A stretch of 32,730 nt of DNA. It comes from Gammaproteobacteria bacterium. GTDB lineage: Bacteria > Pseudomonadota > Gammaproteobacteria > JAJFJF01. The stretch lies in contig JAJFJF010000044.1 of the NCBI GenBank assembly GCA_021774255.1, positions 1 to 32,730 on the forward strand. The letters are read 5' to 3'. The first letter of the stretch is position 1. Every line of letters starts with the position of its first letter. The notes beneath the pieces were generated by a model, which did not search any database, had not been told where the DNA came from, and worked only from the letters and a program-made list of their open reading frames with translations. The translations under genes were made by a program, and so were the position numbers. Positions 23,964 through 32,730 of the stretch are shown here, one piece after another.

Positions 23964-24902
23964 ATGCAGTTTATTCGTGACATCAGAAATTCAAAAGACT
24001 CACTAGCCAGGCCTTGCGTTGCCACTATTGGTAATTTTGATGGCATACACCTTGGCCATCAGGCGATTTTACAGCAACTAAAAGACACCGCCGCTAAGCT
24101 GCAGCTCCCTTCAGTGGTTATTCTATTTGAACCACAGCCACGCGAATATTTCTCTCCACAGCAAGCCCCCGTGCGTTTGATGACCTTGCGGGAGAAGCTA
24201 GCCACGTTAAAACAGTGGAAAATTGATAAAGTGATCTGCCTGCGTTTTAACGCGGCTTTCTCGAAAATATCTGCAGAAAAATTTATTCAATGTATTTTAG
24301 TGGAAGACTTGTGCGTACAACATTTGATTGTTGGCAGTGACTTTCACTTTGGTCATGACCGCTTAGGTGATTTTCATTTATTACAGCTTGCCGGGAAGCA
24401 ATATGGTTTTCGTGTGGCTTGTTCTCCTGAAATTATGCTTCATGGTGAGCGCGTCAGCAGTACGCTTGTTAGAGCACATTTGCTTGCCGGTGAGCTTGAA
24501 CAGGTAAAGCAGTGTTTAGGGAAAGATTACACGCTGTCAGGCCGGGTGATCCACGGTCAAAAGCGTGGTCGGGAGCTTGGTTTTCCGACGATGAATATTC
24601 CAGTGAAGCACAGAGCGCTCAAAGGGGTGTTTGTTGTTGAGGTAGCAGGTTTAGGCGATAGATCGTTGCCAGGCGTGGCCAATGTGGGTATTCGCCCTAC
24701 GGTAGGCGGCTCAGACTGGATACTGGAAGTGCATTTACTCAATTACCAACAATCGCACTATGGAAATAGGATTTCTGTGGCATTTTTGCATAAAATACGT
24801 GATGAGGTGCGATTCGAGTCGCTCGAGGCATTAAAAGATCAAATTAATCGCGATGTCGACACAGCGCAGCGCTATTTTGCTGAAAAGGTTAACCATGACT
24901 GA
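23964..24902 (+). CDS. ribF: bifunctional riboflavin kinase/FAD synthetase
   Basis: 312 residues, normal for RibF. It phosphorylates riboflavin to FMN and adenylates FMN to FAD. The N-terminal nucleotidyltransferase domain has TIGNFDGIHLGHQAIL (21-36) and VSSTLVRAHLLAGEL. The C-terminal kinase domain starts near residue 190 with GRVIHGQKRGRELGFPTMNI and contains the PGVANVGIRPTVGG loop. The start codon has no Shine-Dalgarno and lies 16 bases after the T-run of the preceding terminator. The gene leads ribF-ileS-lspA, a conserved gammaproteobacterial order, and overlaps ileS by eight bases. Confidence 0.96.
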   Translation: MQFIRDIRNSKDSLARPCVATIGNFDGIHLGHQAILQQLKDTAAKLQLPSVVILFEPQPREYFSPQQAPVRLMTLREKLATLKQWKIDKVICLRFNAAFSKISAEKFIQCILVEDLCVQHLIVGSDFHFGHDRLGDFHLLQLAGKQYGFRVACSPEIMLHGERVSSTLVRAHLLAGELEQVKQCLGKDYTLSGRVIHGQKRGRELGFPTMNIPVKHRALKGVFVVEVAGLGDRSLPGVANVGIRPTVGGSDWILEVHLLNYQQSHYGNRISVAFLHKIRDEVRFESLEALKDQINRDVDTAQRYFAEKVNHD

Positions 24903-27696
24903 TTATAAAGAAACTTTAAATTTGCCCCAAACAGGCTTTCCCATGAAAGCCAATCTTGCACAACGTGAGCCCGAACGTGTGCCTGTTTGGCAAGATATTT
25001 ATCGCAAACAGCGTGAGCAAGCAAAAGGGAAGCCACAATTTGTGCTACATAATGGCCCGCCCTATGCCAATGGCCGCATTCACATGGGGCACGCCCTTAA
25101 CCAAGTGATTAAAGACATTGTTAACAAGTCGAAACAGCTAAGCGGTTTGGATGCCCCCAATATTCCTGGCTGGGATTGCCATGGCTTGCCCATTGAGATG
25201 ATGGTTGAAAAGAAAAAAGGCAAAGCCGGTATCAAAATAGAGCCTGCTGCTTTTCGTGAGGCTTGCCGTGAGTTTGCGGAATCACAAGTCACGCAGCAGC
25301 GAGACGATTTTAAACGTTTAGGCATTTTAGCCGACTGGGAGCACCCTTATTTAACGATGCGCTATGATTATGAAGCGCATATTTTGCGCTGTTTTGCGCA
25401 AATCACTCAAAATGGCCACTTATTTAAAGGCGTCAAACCCGTTCATTGGTGCGTGGAATGTGGCTCAGCTTTGGCAGAAGCAGAAGTAGAATACAGCGAC
25501 CATGAATCCCCCGCCATTCATGTGCGCTTCCCTGTCGTGGATGAGGCTAAATTTTTAGCAGCCTGCAAAGCCGTGTCAGGTGATGCGCTGGGGCAGGGCA
25601 GAGTATCGGTGCCTATCTGGACAACCACACCTTGGACCTTACCCGCCAACCAGGCCGTTGCTTTACACCCTGAATTTAAATATGCCTTGGTGCAAGCAGG
25701 TAATGAGCGTTTATTACTGGCAAGCGATTTAGTTGACAGCGTGATGTCAAAATATGCGTGCGAAGATTACACTGTGGTCGCGCATTGCCTGGGAAAAGAT
25801 TTGGAAGGTTTGCTGCTGCAACATCCACTGTTTGATAAACAAGTGCCTATTGTGCTAGGTGAACATGTCACGGTAGAGGCCGGTACAGGCGCGGTGCACA
25901 CGGCACCCGCACATGGCCCCGATGACTTTGCCTTAGGCCAACAATACGGTTTAGAGGTGGAAACGCTGGTCAATGCACGCGGCTGCTTTTCACCCGATAC
26001 GCCTTTATTTGCAGATCAATTTGTCTTTAAAGCCAATGGCAGCATTATTGAAACACTAAAAGAACGTGAGTTGTTGTTGAGCGCCACAAAAATCCGGCAC
26101 AGCTACCCACATTGTTGGCGCCATGGCACGCCGATTATTTTCCGCGCCACACCACAGTGGTTTATCAGTATGACACAAGCAGGTTTACGTGATAATGCCT
26201 TGGCAGCAGTCGAAAATGTACGTTGGGAGCCAGAATGGGGTGAAACACGGATGGCGAAAATGCTGACTACTCGCCCAGATTGGTGTATTTCTCGCCAGCG
26301 TTATTGGGGTACGCCTATTCCCTTATTTGTGCATAAAGTGACAGGCGAGTTGCACCCTGACACACTCATGCTGATTGAAAAAGTGGCTGAAAAAGTAGAA
26401 GCAGCAGGCATTGAAGCGTGGTTTAGCAGCACGATAGAAGAGTGGTTGGGTGAAGAGGCAGACGATTACGAAAAAAGCACAGACACGCTTGATGTTTGGT
26501 TTGACGCGGGCGTGAGCAGTGCTTATGTGCTCGAAAATCGCGATGACATGTCATTTCCTGCTGATTTGTATTTGGAAGGCTCCGACCAACATCGTGGTTG
26601 GTTTCAATCCTCGCTACTGACGGCTATTGCACGTCATGGGCACGCACCGTATAAAAAAGTGGTCACACATGGTTATGTGGTCGATGCCAAAGGCCATAAA
26701 ATGTCGAAATCACGTGGCAATATTATCGAGCCACAAAAAATCATTAATCAATATGGTGCAGATGTTTTGCGTTTGTGGGTGGCTACCACAGATTACCGTG
26801 GCGAAGTGAGCGTTTCTGATGAAATTTTAAAACGCGCGAGTGACATTTATCGTCGTTTACGTAATACCGCACGCTTTTTACTTTCTAATTTAAATGGCTT
26901 TGACCCACAAAAAGATCAACTGCCATTTGACGAGTTATTAGCCCTGGATCGTTGGGCAATTGATTGCGCACGGCGCCTGCAAGTCGAGGTGCAGCAAGCC
27001 TATGAAGAGTATCAATTTCATCACGTTTGCCAAAAAGTGCATCATTTTTGTGCGATTGAAATGGGCAGTTTTTATCTCGATATTATTAAAGACAGGCAGT
27101 ACACCACGCAAGAAAATAGCCGTGCGCGTCGCAGTGCACAAACAGCGATGTACCATATTATTGAAGCCATGGTGCGTTGGTTGGCACCGATCATCAGCTT
27201 CACCGCCGAAGAGATTTATGAGCATATGCCAGGTGAGCGTGCTGGATCGGTATTCTTAGACACATGGTATGAAAATCTGCCTGTGCTGCCAGAGAGCGAG
27301 CCAATGAACGCGGTGTTTTGGAAAGAGATGATGCGGTTACGTGATGCGGTTAACAAAGTGTTGGAGCAGCAACAACTCAATGCATCATTAAAAGTAGACC
27401 TCAATATCTATGCGAGTGAAAAATGGCTAACGATGTTGGCGCCACTGAAAGATGAATTACGATTTGTATTGATTACTTCAACGGCTGTTGCCCATCCAGA
27501 AGAGGCTCGCCCGAAAGATGCCTTAGTGACGGATCTCCCCGATGTGTGGATCACCGTTGAAGCCTCCACAGCCCCGAAATGTGTGCGTTGTTGGCACCAC
27601 CGTGAAGATGTGGGGCAAGAGGCCGCGCATCCTGAACTCTGTGTGCGTTGTGTGGATAATATCACCGGCCCAGGTGAACAGCGAGAGTTTGCCTAA
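24895..27696 (+). CDS. ileS: isoleucyl-tRNA synthetase
   Basis: 933 residues from the ATG at 24895, close to 938 in E. coli. Class I synthetase charging tRNA-Ile. HIGH motif in PPYANGRIHMGHALNQ (55-70), editing domain with TTTPWTLPANQAVALHP, WCISRQRYWGTPIP, KMSKS at 602-606 (GHKMSKSRGN), and the C-terminal zinc site CVRCWHHREDVG with ELCVRCVDN. The ATG with AAGG ten bases upstream overlaps the end of ribF; the open frame extends 14 codons further up, but family N-termini start at MTDYKETLNLP. The stop overlaps the lspA start by one base. Confidence 0.98.
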   Translation: MTDYKETLNLPQTGFPMKANLAQREPERVPVWQDIYRKQREQAKGKPQFVLHNGPPYANGRIHMGHALNQVIKDIVNKSKQLSGLDAPNIPGWDCHGLPIEMMVEKKKGKAGIKIEPAAFREACREFAESQVTQQRDDFKRLGILADWEHPYLTMRYDYEAHILRCFAQITQNGHLFKGVKPVHWCVECGSALAEAEVEYSDHESPAIHVRFPVVDEAKFLAACKAVSGDALGQGRVSVPIWTTTPWTLPANQAVALHPEFKYALVQAGNERLLLASDLVDSVMSKYACEDYTVVAHCLGKDLEGLLLQHPLFDKQVPIVLGEHVTVEAGTGAVHTAPAHGPDDFALGQQYGLEVETLVNARGCFSPDTPLFADQFVFKANGSIIETLKERELLLSATKIRHSYPHCWRHGTPIIFRATPQWFISMTQAGLRDNALAAVENVRWEPEWGETRMAKMLTTRPDWCISRQRYWGTPIPLFVHKVTGELHPDTLMLIEKVAEKVEAAGIEAWFSSTIEEWLGEEADDYEKSTDTLDVWFDAGVSSAYVLENRDDMSFPADLYLEGSDQHRGWFQSSLLTAIARHGHAPYKKVVTHGYVVDAKGHKMSKSRGNIIEPQKIINQYGADVLRLWVATTDYRGEVSVSDEILKRASDIYRRLRNTARFLLSNLNGFDPQKDQLPFDELLALDRWAIDCARRLQVEVQQAYEEYQFHHVCQKVHHFCAIEMGSFYLDIIKDRQYTTQENSRARRSAQTAMYHIIEAMVRWLAPIISFTAEEIYEHMPGERAGSVFLDTWYENLPVLPESEPMNAVFWKEMMRLRDAVNKVLEQQQLNASLKVDLNIYASEKWLTMLAPLKDELRFVLITSTAVAHPEEARPKDALVTDLPDVWITVEASTAPKCVRCWHHREDVGQEAAHPELCVRCVDNITGPGEQREFA

Positions 27697-28190
27697 TGTC
27701 ATCTGCTCGCAGCAACTTACACTGGTTATGGCTCTCTGGGGCAGTATTACTTTGCGATCGCTTGACCAAACTTTGGGCGGATAGTGCATTGATGCTTTAT
27801 GAATCAGTTGCGCTGACGCCGTTTTTTAACTTGACCCTGCTTTATAACAGAGGGGCGGCCTTTAGTTTTTTAAATGATGCGGGCGGTTGGCAACGCTGGT
27901 TTTTCTTGAGTATCGCCTTGGTAATGGGTGGTGTTATTCTGCGTTGGCTCATCAAACTGCCTCCCAAACAGAGTGGCCAAGCGTGTGCGCTGGCCTTAAT
28001 ATTAGGGGGGGCGCTGGGCAATGCGTGGGATCGTTTATACTTAGGTTACGTCGTTGATTTTATTGATGTGCATGCAGGCGGTTGGCATTGGCCGGCTTTT
28101 AATATTGCCGATGCGGCCATTAGTATCGGTGTGGTATTGCTTATTTTGGGCATGTGGAAAAAGGATGAAGGAAAGGCGAGCAATGATTGA
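27696..28190 (+). CDS. lspA: lipoprotein signal peptidase (signal peptidase II)
   Basis: 164 residues with four membrane helices. It removes signal peptides from prolipoproteins in the inner membrane. Conserved blocks: [43 protein letters not shown], and [11 protein letters not shown]. The two catalytic aspartates are Asp121 and Asp139, with the 18-residue spacing of the family. Translation is coupled to ileS through TAATG. The 3' end overlaps msrB by eight bases. Confidence 0.97.
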   Translation: MSSARSNLHWLWLSGAVLLCDRLTKLWADSALMLYESVALTPFFNLTLLYNRGAAFSFLNDAGGWQRWFFLSIALVMGGVILRWLIKLPPKQSGQACALALILGGALGNAWDRLYLGYVVDFIDVHAGGWHWPAFNIADAAISIGVVLLILGMWKKDEGKASND

Positions 28191-28581
28191 TAAAGTGAAA
28201 AAAACGAAAGAGGCGTGGCGTGAAGCGTTAACGCCTGAGCAATATAAAATTTGTCGTGAAAAAGGTACCGAACCTGCTTTTTCGGGTGAGTATTATCATC
28301 ATGAAGCGCCGGGTACTTATCACTGTGTGTGTTGCGGTACGTCTTTATTTTCCAGCGAAGCAAAATACGATTCAGGCAGCGGTTGGCCTAGTTTTTTTAA
28401 ACCGCTTGATGAAGCGCATATCCAAACCGAAAAAGATCAAAGCCATGGCATGGCGCGCATCGAAGTACTGTGTGCCGTTTGCGATGCACACCTAGGCCAT
28501 GTTTTCCCCGATGGCCCTGAACCGACGCATCAGCGCTATTGTATTAACTCAGCGGCGTTGAAGCATAAAGAAAAGGCATAA
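28183..28581 (+). CDS. msrB: peptide-methionine (R)-S-oxide reductase
   Basis: 132 residues from ATG 28183. MsrB reduces methionine-R-sulfoxide in proteins. Zinc cysteines are Cys48/51 (HCVCCG) and Cys97/100 ([12 protein letters not shown]); the catalytic Cys is 120 in [18 protein letters not shown] and [10 protein letters not shown] are family hallmarks. GGAAAGGCGAG upstream supports the start, inside the end of lspA. No second resolving-cysteine extension is seen. It takes the place after lspA where many gammaproteobacteria carry fkpB and ispH, and ends two bases from the convergent pilin gene. Confidence 0.96.
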   Translation: MIDKVKKTKEAWREALTPEQYKICREKGTEPAFSGEYYHHEAPGTYHCVCCGTSLFSSEAKYDSGSGWPSFFKPLDEAHIQTEKDQSHGMARIEVLCAVCDAHLGHVFPDGPEPTHQRYCINSAALKHKEKA

Positions 28582-28582
28582 A

Positions 28583-29056
28583 TTAGTGCCAACAATCCAA
28601 AGCCGGTTCGAGCTCGCCCGTATCGCCCATCTTCCACGCCGCTTTTTGACCTAAATGGTTGAGGGTGAGCAAGTAACAATTTTTATCACGAATGGACTGG
28701 ATCTCGCTGGCTTTGGCAGTCAGTGTGTAAGTCGTCGCGTCAAGGTCATCAATCATAAGGGCATAGTGCTCGCCATCAGGGGTGAATGGCGGGGCGCCTA
28801 AGCGTGCCAGCGTGGCCTCTTCATAACTGTGCTCTTCAATAAAAAAGCGTTCCATGCGGGCATTCAAGTCAAATAGCGCGCTATGGGCATGGCTGCGGTA
28901 GCTTTTGGCGATGTATTGCTGATAGGTGGGGAAGGCAATAGCCAGCAAAATGGCAATAATGCCGATAGCGATTAAGAGCTCAAGTAGCGTGAAGCCGGCG
29001 AGAGGGCTAGCTTGTTGCGTCCGGTGTGTCTTGCGCGTCAGGTTCATTGTCATCAT
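28583..29056 (-). CDS. type IV pilin, PilE-like
   Basis: 157 residues. The prepilin signature is clear: leader ending PLAG, then mature FTLLELLIAIGIIAILLAIAF with Glu26 as the +5 glutamate. PTYQQYIAKSYRSHA follows, as in PilE minor pilins. Cys127 (DKNCYLL) and Cys155 near the end make the C-terminal disulfide loop. It would be cut by the PilD peptidase and placed in a type IV pilus or related pseudopilus. The leader is 21 residues from the first ATG, or 18 from the ATG at 29047; neither has a good ribosome site. The first 50 bases overlap the end of the upstream gene, and no other pil gene is present, so it is an isolated minor pilin. Confidence 0.88.
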   Translation of the reverse strand: MMTMNLTRKTHRTQQASPLAGFTLLELLIAIGIIAILLAIAFPTYQQYIAKSYRSHAHSALFDLNARMERFFIEEHSYEEATLARLGAPPFTPDGEHYALMIDDLDATTYTLTAKASEIQSIRDKNCYLLTLNHLGQKAAWKMGDTGELEPALDCWH

Positions 29057-29405
29057 GGTATTGTGTTTTTAAAATAAACTCAAGATGACTGTTGCAAGGA
29101 GTGGGTGGGCTATTGCGACGTTTTAATGTGCCTTGGCAAATACGTTCACCGCGCATTTTATGAAGATGGTTGTCTACCATATGCTGGACCGCGTCAGCAA
29201 TATCGTAGCCACCGCCCTCACATTCACGATAAATGCATTCTAGCGGGTGCTTGTAATAATTTTGTTGGCGTGGTTTTTCTTTATAAGTACGCGAGACGGG
29301 CGCGGCTTTTCGTGACGCATCGTAGAAGTACATTGTAAATTCAAACTGCTTAACAGTTGGGTAGTCTTCTTCGATTTTATTAAATTCAGGGTGTTTTTTA
29401 GCCAT
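29007..29405 (-). CDS. hypothetical four-cysteine protein, 132 residues
   Basis: No family named. The protein is hydrophilic with a basic N-terminal half (FEFTMYFYDASRKAAP, YKEKPRQQNYYKHP), then CIYRECEGGGYDIADAV (Cys57, Cys62), RICQG (Cys90), and PCNSHLEFILKTQY (Cys104). It has just these four cysteines, arranged as C-x4-C and C-x13-C, which suggests a zinc-ribbon-like knuckle, with the GGG loop as a likely conserved feature. The last 16 residues are acidic and overlap the pilin leader in another frame. No signal peptide or membrane helix, so probably cytoplasmic. It precedes pilE on the same strand and is divergent from acnA. Confidence 0.68.
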   Translation of the reverse strand: MAKKHPEFNKIEEDYPTVKQFEFTMYFYDASRKAAPVSRTYKEKPRQQNYYKHPLECIYRECEGGGYDIADAVQHMVDNHLHKMRGERICQGTLKRRNSPPTPCNSHLEFILKTQYHDDNEPDAQDTPDATS

Positions 29406-29480
29406 GATAAATTGCTTCGCAGTGCGCCTTCTTATTTATAAGTATAGGCTTTGTTAAAGGGATCTGCCTGCTGACAGCCA

Positions 29481-29489
29481 TGGTATAAT
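29481..29489 (+). promoter_or_regulatory. extended -10 promoter of acnA
   Basis: TGGTATAAT is an extended -10 (TGn plus consensus TATAAT), 36 bases before the acnA ATG. No good -35 is seen, as is common with extended -10 promoters. GGAG at 29516-29519 is the ribosome site, 5 bases from the ATG. Confidence 0.6.
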
Positions 29490-29524
29490 AAAACGCTAAT
29501 CTTATCAAAAGTACTGGAGTCATT

Positions 29525-32272
29525 ATGAGTAAAGAAAAAGCCTGCTCTGAAATGCTAAATGTAGGTCAAAAAGAGTATGATATTTGCCCGCTAAGTGCAT
29601 TACCAGAACAAGATAAAGTGGCGCGCCTGCCATTTTCACTGAAAATTTTATTAGAAAACCTGCTGCGCCATCAAGCGCATGGCCATGTGACGCCTGCCGA
29701 TATTGATGCGTTGCTCAACTGGGACCCGGTTGCCGAGCCCAGTCATGAGATTGCGTTTACCCCCAGCCGCGTGGTGCTGCAAGACTTTACGGGTGTGCCG
29801 GCGGTGGTCGATTTGGCAGCGATGCGTCATGCCATGTCACAACTCGATGATGACCCCAATAAAATTAATCCACTCGCGCCGGTGGATTTGGTGATCGATC
29901 ACTCGGTCATGGTCGATTATTTTGGCACGCATGATGCTTTAAAAAAGAATGCCGATCGTGAGTTTGAACGCAATCGCGAGCGTTATGAGTTTTTACGTTG
30001 GGGGCAAGAAGCCTTTAATAACTTTCGTGTGGTCCCGCCCAGCACCGGTATTGTGCACCAGGTTAACTTAGAATATTTAGCGAGCGTGGTCTTTACGAAA
30101 GATGCTGATGGGCGCGTGCAGGCTTATCCAGATACGTTGGTCGGTACCGACTCTCATACCACAATGATCAATGGCCTCGGTGTACTGGGTTGGGGCGTGG
30201 GCGGTATTGAAGCCGAAGCCGCAATGCTTGGCCAGCCTGTGACCATGCTTATTCCACAAGTCATTGGCTTTAAACTCACCGGCGCGTTACCCGAAGGGGC
30301 AACGGCCACTGACCTAGTGTTACGCGTCACGCAAATGCTGCGTGAAAAAGGGGTGGTCGGCAAGTTTGTTGAGTTTTATGGTGATGGTTTAGATCATTTG
30401 CCATTGGCTGATCGCGCAACGATTGCGAATATGGCTCCTGAATACGGTGCAACCTGCGGTATTTTCCCAATCGATCAAGAAACGCTTAATTTCTTGACAT
30501 TAAGCGGGCGAGACGATGAACAAGTCGCACTGGTAGAAGCCTATGCAAAAGCCCAGGGCTTTTTCCGTGAAACCGGTACGGCAGAAGCAGCCTACACTGA
30601 TACCTTGCAATTAGACTTAAGCGAAATAGTGCCTTCTATTGCCGGTCCACGCCGCCCACAAGATCGTATTCCCTTGAATGAGGCGAAAAAATCGTTTCGT
30701 AGCACGCTTAGCCATTTCTTGGATGAGCGCGGCATCATGAACGGCAGTAACGATCTGACCCGTTTTGAAGACGAAGGCGGCCATAATGCCGTGGGGGTCG
30801 AGCATGAGCATGACCACCGTGCGGTGCATGCCACGATTGAAGAGGAGCAACATCCTATTCGTGATGGTGCAGTCGTGATTGCTGCGATCACCAGCTGTAC
30901 AAACACCTCTAATCCAGCGGTGATGTTAGGCGCGGGTTTGGTTGCAAGAAAAGCCCGTGAGCGTGGTTTGAAAACCAAACCGTGGGTTAAAACCAGTTTG
31001 GCGCCGGGCTCTCAAGTGGTGACCGATTATTTAAATAAAGCCAATTTAATGGATGATTTAGATGCCTTGGGTTTTGATCTCGTGGGGTATGGTTGTACGA
31101 CATGTATTGGTAACTCAGGGCCGTTACCAGAAGCTGTGAGCCAAGCCATTCATGCCGGTGATTTAATGGCCGCAGCGGTGCTCTCCGGTAACCGTAACTT
31201 TGAAGGGCGTATTCATTCAGAGGTGCATGCTAATTACTTAGCGTCGCCACCGTTGGTGGTGGCCTACGCGCTGGCGGGCACAATGAATATTGACTTAACA
31301 AAAGAGCCTATTGGTTATGATAAAGCCGATGAGCCTGTTTATTTAAAAGATATTTGGCCAACGCAGCATGAAATTCAAACGTTAATTCATTCCTCTGTGA
31401 CACCTGAGATGTTTCGTGAAAATTATGCGGATGTGTTTAAAGGTGATGCACATTGGAACGCAATTACTATCCCACAAGAAGAAGTGTATCGTTGGGATGA
31501 TGCGTCTACTTATGTGAAGTTGCCGCCTTACTTTGATACCTTGACGAAAGAGATCCCGCCGGTGAAGCAAGTCACGGGTGCGCGTGTGTTAGCATTATTG
31601 GGTGACTCGATCACGACCGATCATATTTCGCCTGCCGGTGCAATTGCACCGGATAGTCCTGCTGGGCAGTATTTAGAAGGCAAGGGTGTGCCAAAAGAAG
31701 ACTTTAACTCCTACGGTTCGCGCCGCGGTAACCACGAAGTGATGATGCGAGGCACCTTTGCCAATATTCGTTTGCGGAATCGTTTAGCGCCCGGCACCGA
31801 AGGCGGTTGGACGGTGCACCAGCCTTCTGGCGAGCAAATGACCATCTTTGATGCCGCCATGCAGTATCAAAAAGAGCAGTGCCCGTTATTGGTGTTGGCC
31901 GGTAAAGAATATGGCACAGGGTCATCGCGTGACTGGGCGGCGAAAGGTACCTTGTTGCTAGGCGTGCATGCCGTCATTGCCGAAACCTACGAACGTATTC
32001 ATCGCTCTAATTTGGTGGGCATGGGTGTGTTGCCTTTGCAGTTCCAGAAAGGTGAGAGTGCGGAGAGCCTCGGCCTGACAGGCCAAGAAGTTTATGATAT
32101 TGCACCACTGAAAGCGCAAGGCTTAACCGATACCTTAGAGGTCACGGCGACGCCAGCAGAAGGTGAGCCTATTCGTTTTAAAGCGAAAGTGCGTATCGAT
32201 ACCCCTAAAGAGATGGATTATTTCCGCCACGGTGGCATTTTGCAATATGTATTACGAGAGTTAGCAAAGTGA
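29525..32272 (+). CDS. acnA: aconitate hydratase AcnA
   Basis: 915 residues. It isomerises citrate to isocitrate in the TCA cycle. The 4Fe-4S ligands are Cys458 (TSCTNTSNP), Cys524 and Cys527 ([11 protein letters not shown]). Other blocks: [36 protein letters not shown], and the swivel-domain [16 protein letters not shown]. The iron-sulfur cysteines sit about 23 positions later than in E. coli AcnA (891 residues), and the difference falls in a His- and Glu-rich stretch around 415-445 containing HEHDH (427-431). The extended -10 promoter and GGAG support the start. The stop overlaps the GTG start of fumC by four bases. Confidence 0.97.
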   Translation: MSKEKACSEMLNVGQKEYDICPLSALPEQDKVARLPFSLKILLENLLRHQAHGHVTPADIDALLNWDPVAEPSHEIAFTPSRVVLQDFTGVPAVVDLAAMRHAMSQLDDDPNKINPLAPVDLVIDHSVMVDYFGTHDALKKNADREFERNRERYEFLRWGQEAFNNFRVVPPSTGIVHQVNLEYLASVVFTKDADGRVQAYPDTLVGTDSHTTMINGLGVLGWGVGGIEAEAAMLGQPVTMLIPQVIGFKLTGALPEGATATDLVLRVTQMLREKGVVGKFVEFYGDGLDHLPLADRATIANMAPEYGATCGIFPIDQETLNFLTLSGRDDEQVALVEAYAKAQGFFRETGTAEAAYTDTLQLDLSEIVPSIAGPRRPQDRIPLNEAKKSFRSTLSHFLDERGIMNGSNDLTRFEDEGGHNAVGVEHEHDHRAVHATIEEEQHPIRDGAVVIAAITSCTNTSNPAVMLGAGLVARKARERGLKTKPWVKTSLAPGSQVVTDYLNKANLMDDLDALGFDLVGYGCTTCIGNSGPLPEAVSQAIHAGDLMAAAVLSGNRNFEGRIHSEVHANYLASPPLVVAYALAGTMNIDLTKEPIGYDKADEPVYLKDIWPTQHEIQTLIHSSVTPEMFRENYADVFKGDAHWNAITIPQEEVYRWDDASTYVKLPPYFDTLTKEIPPVKQVTGARVLALLGDSITTDHISPAGAIAPDSPAGQYLEGKGVPKEDFNSYGSRRGNHEVMMRGTFANIRLRNRLAPGTEGGWTVHQPSGEQMTIFDAAMQYQKEQCPLLVLAGKEYGTGSSRDWAAKGTLLLGVHAVIAETYERIHRSNLVGMGVLPLQFQKGESAESLGLTGQEVYDIAPLKAQGLTDTLEVTATPAEGEPIRFKAKVRIDTPKEMDYFRHGGILQYVLRELAK

Positions 32273-32730
32273 AAAAAGCAGAATTTCGAGTCGAAAAAGA
32301 TAGCATGGGGGAGCTTAATGTCCCCGCAGATGCCTTATATGGCGCACAAACGCAGCGTGCGGTAGACAATTTCCCCATTAGCGATTTGCGCATGCCGCGC
32401 GAATTTATTCGTGCCTTAGGCTTAATTAAAGCCACAGCGGCAAAAGTGAATACTGAATTGGGTTTGCTTGATGAAGTACGTGCCACGGCCATTCAAGTGG
32501 CAGCGGCTAAAGTGATTGAGGGTGAGCTAGATGATCAATTTCCTGTGGATGTCTTTCAAACAGGCTCGGGCACCAGCACCAACATGAACACCAATGAAGT
32601 CATTGCGCACTTGGCGACTGAGCAAGGCAGTGAAGCGGTGCACCCCAATGATCATGTCAATATGGGGCAAAGCAGCAATGATGTGATCCCAACAGCGATT
32701 CATGTCAGCGCCAGTCTTGCTATTCATGAA
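32269..32730 (+). CDS. fumC: class II fumarase, N-terminal part (runs off right edge)
   Basis: Open from GTG 32269 to the end of the window (154 codons). Fumarase C hydrates fumarate to malate and needs no iron. The start reads [18 protein letters not shown], then [36 protein letters not shown], and [20 protein letters not shown], all family blocks; the catalytic GSSxMPGK loop lies beyond the window. GTGA overlap with acnA makes translational coupling likely and places two successive parts of the TCA cycle in one operon. A FumC of this type keeps working under oxidative stress that would damage the aconitase cluster. Confidence 0.95.
   Translation, partial: MKKAEFRVEKDSMGELNVPADALYGAQTQRAVDNFPISDLRMPREFIRALGLIKATAAKVNTELGLLDEVRATAIQVAAAKVIEGELDDQFPVDVFQTGSGTSTNMNTNEVIAHLATEQGSEAVHPNDHVNMGQSSNDVIPTAIHVSASLAIHE

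Noticed and set aside
24853..24894. Upstream extension of ileS by 14 codons
   Set aside because: It lies within ribF and lacks a ribosome site; the family N-terminus starts at the ATG at 24895, which has AAGG upstream.

Overview
The window reads as chromosomal DNA of a gammaproteobacterium. The evidence is the mfd/csiV pair, the ribF-ileS-lspA order, type IV pilin chemistry, a class II fumarase downstream of an AcnA-type aconitase, and a complete ETF/ETF-quinone oxidoreductase set. A tyrosine-degradation cluster (hppD, a FAH-family gene, maiA) next to a hisC-like aminotransferase would fit Legionellales or a relative. That placement is inference: no rRNA or other taxonomic marker is present. 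I see no tRNA, rRNA, CRISPR array, transposase or phage gene.

Layout. 1-774 (-) is the N-terminal part of a TolC/CusC-type outer membrane efflux protein that runs off the left edge. 775-2214 is a 1.4 kb stretch without a normal-sized gene. It holds a chain of tiny overlapping membrane ORFs (989-1478), a hairpin and several repeats, and it leads into a TetR-family regulator (2215-2802). A block of palindromes follows. Next are an L,D-transpeptidase (+), which overlaps tail to tail with csiV, then mfd (both -), a small DUF4389 membrane protein (+), and an aldehyde dehydrogenase abutting mtnN (+). 10956-12815 is an unrecognised 619-residue membrane protein with a signal peptide, a cysteine-rich exported domain, a Ser/Pro linker and about five membrane segments. 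It is the least explained gene of the window and is bracketed by inverted repeats.

13248-16022 (-) is the tyrosine catabolic operon hppD, FAH-family hydrolase, maiA. It is divergent from hisC (+), and the spacer contains tandem repeats and a large palindrome. Homogentisate dioxygenase is absent here. 17611-21939 is an electron-transfer and acyl-CoA oxidation block: an SDR dehydrogenase and ETF-QO (both -) divergent from etfBA (+), with trhO 7 bp behind etfA. Perfect dyads lie between the two ETF transcription units.

After an AT-rich leader comes a probably abundant outer membrane beta-barrel protein with a textbook terminator, then ribF-ileS-lspA-msrB in overlapping order. A PilE-like pilin and a small four-cysteine protein lie on the opposite strand. 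The window ends with acnA and the start of fumC (TCA cycle), coupled by a GTGA overlap.

Much of the window is central metabolism and housekeeping. The new-biology candidates are the 619-residue protein with its flanking DNA repeats, the tiny membrane ORF cluster and the regulatory repeats near hppD and etf. All functional statements rest on reading the sequence and on family knowledge; no database search was run.
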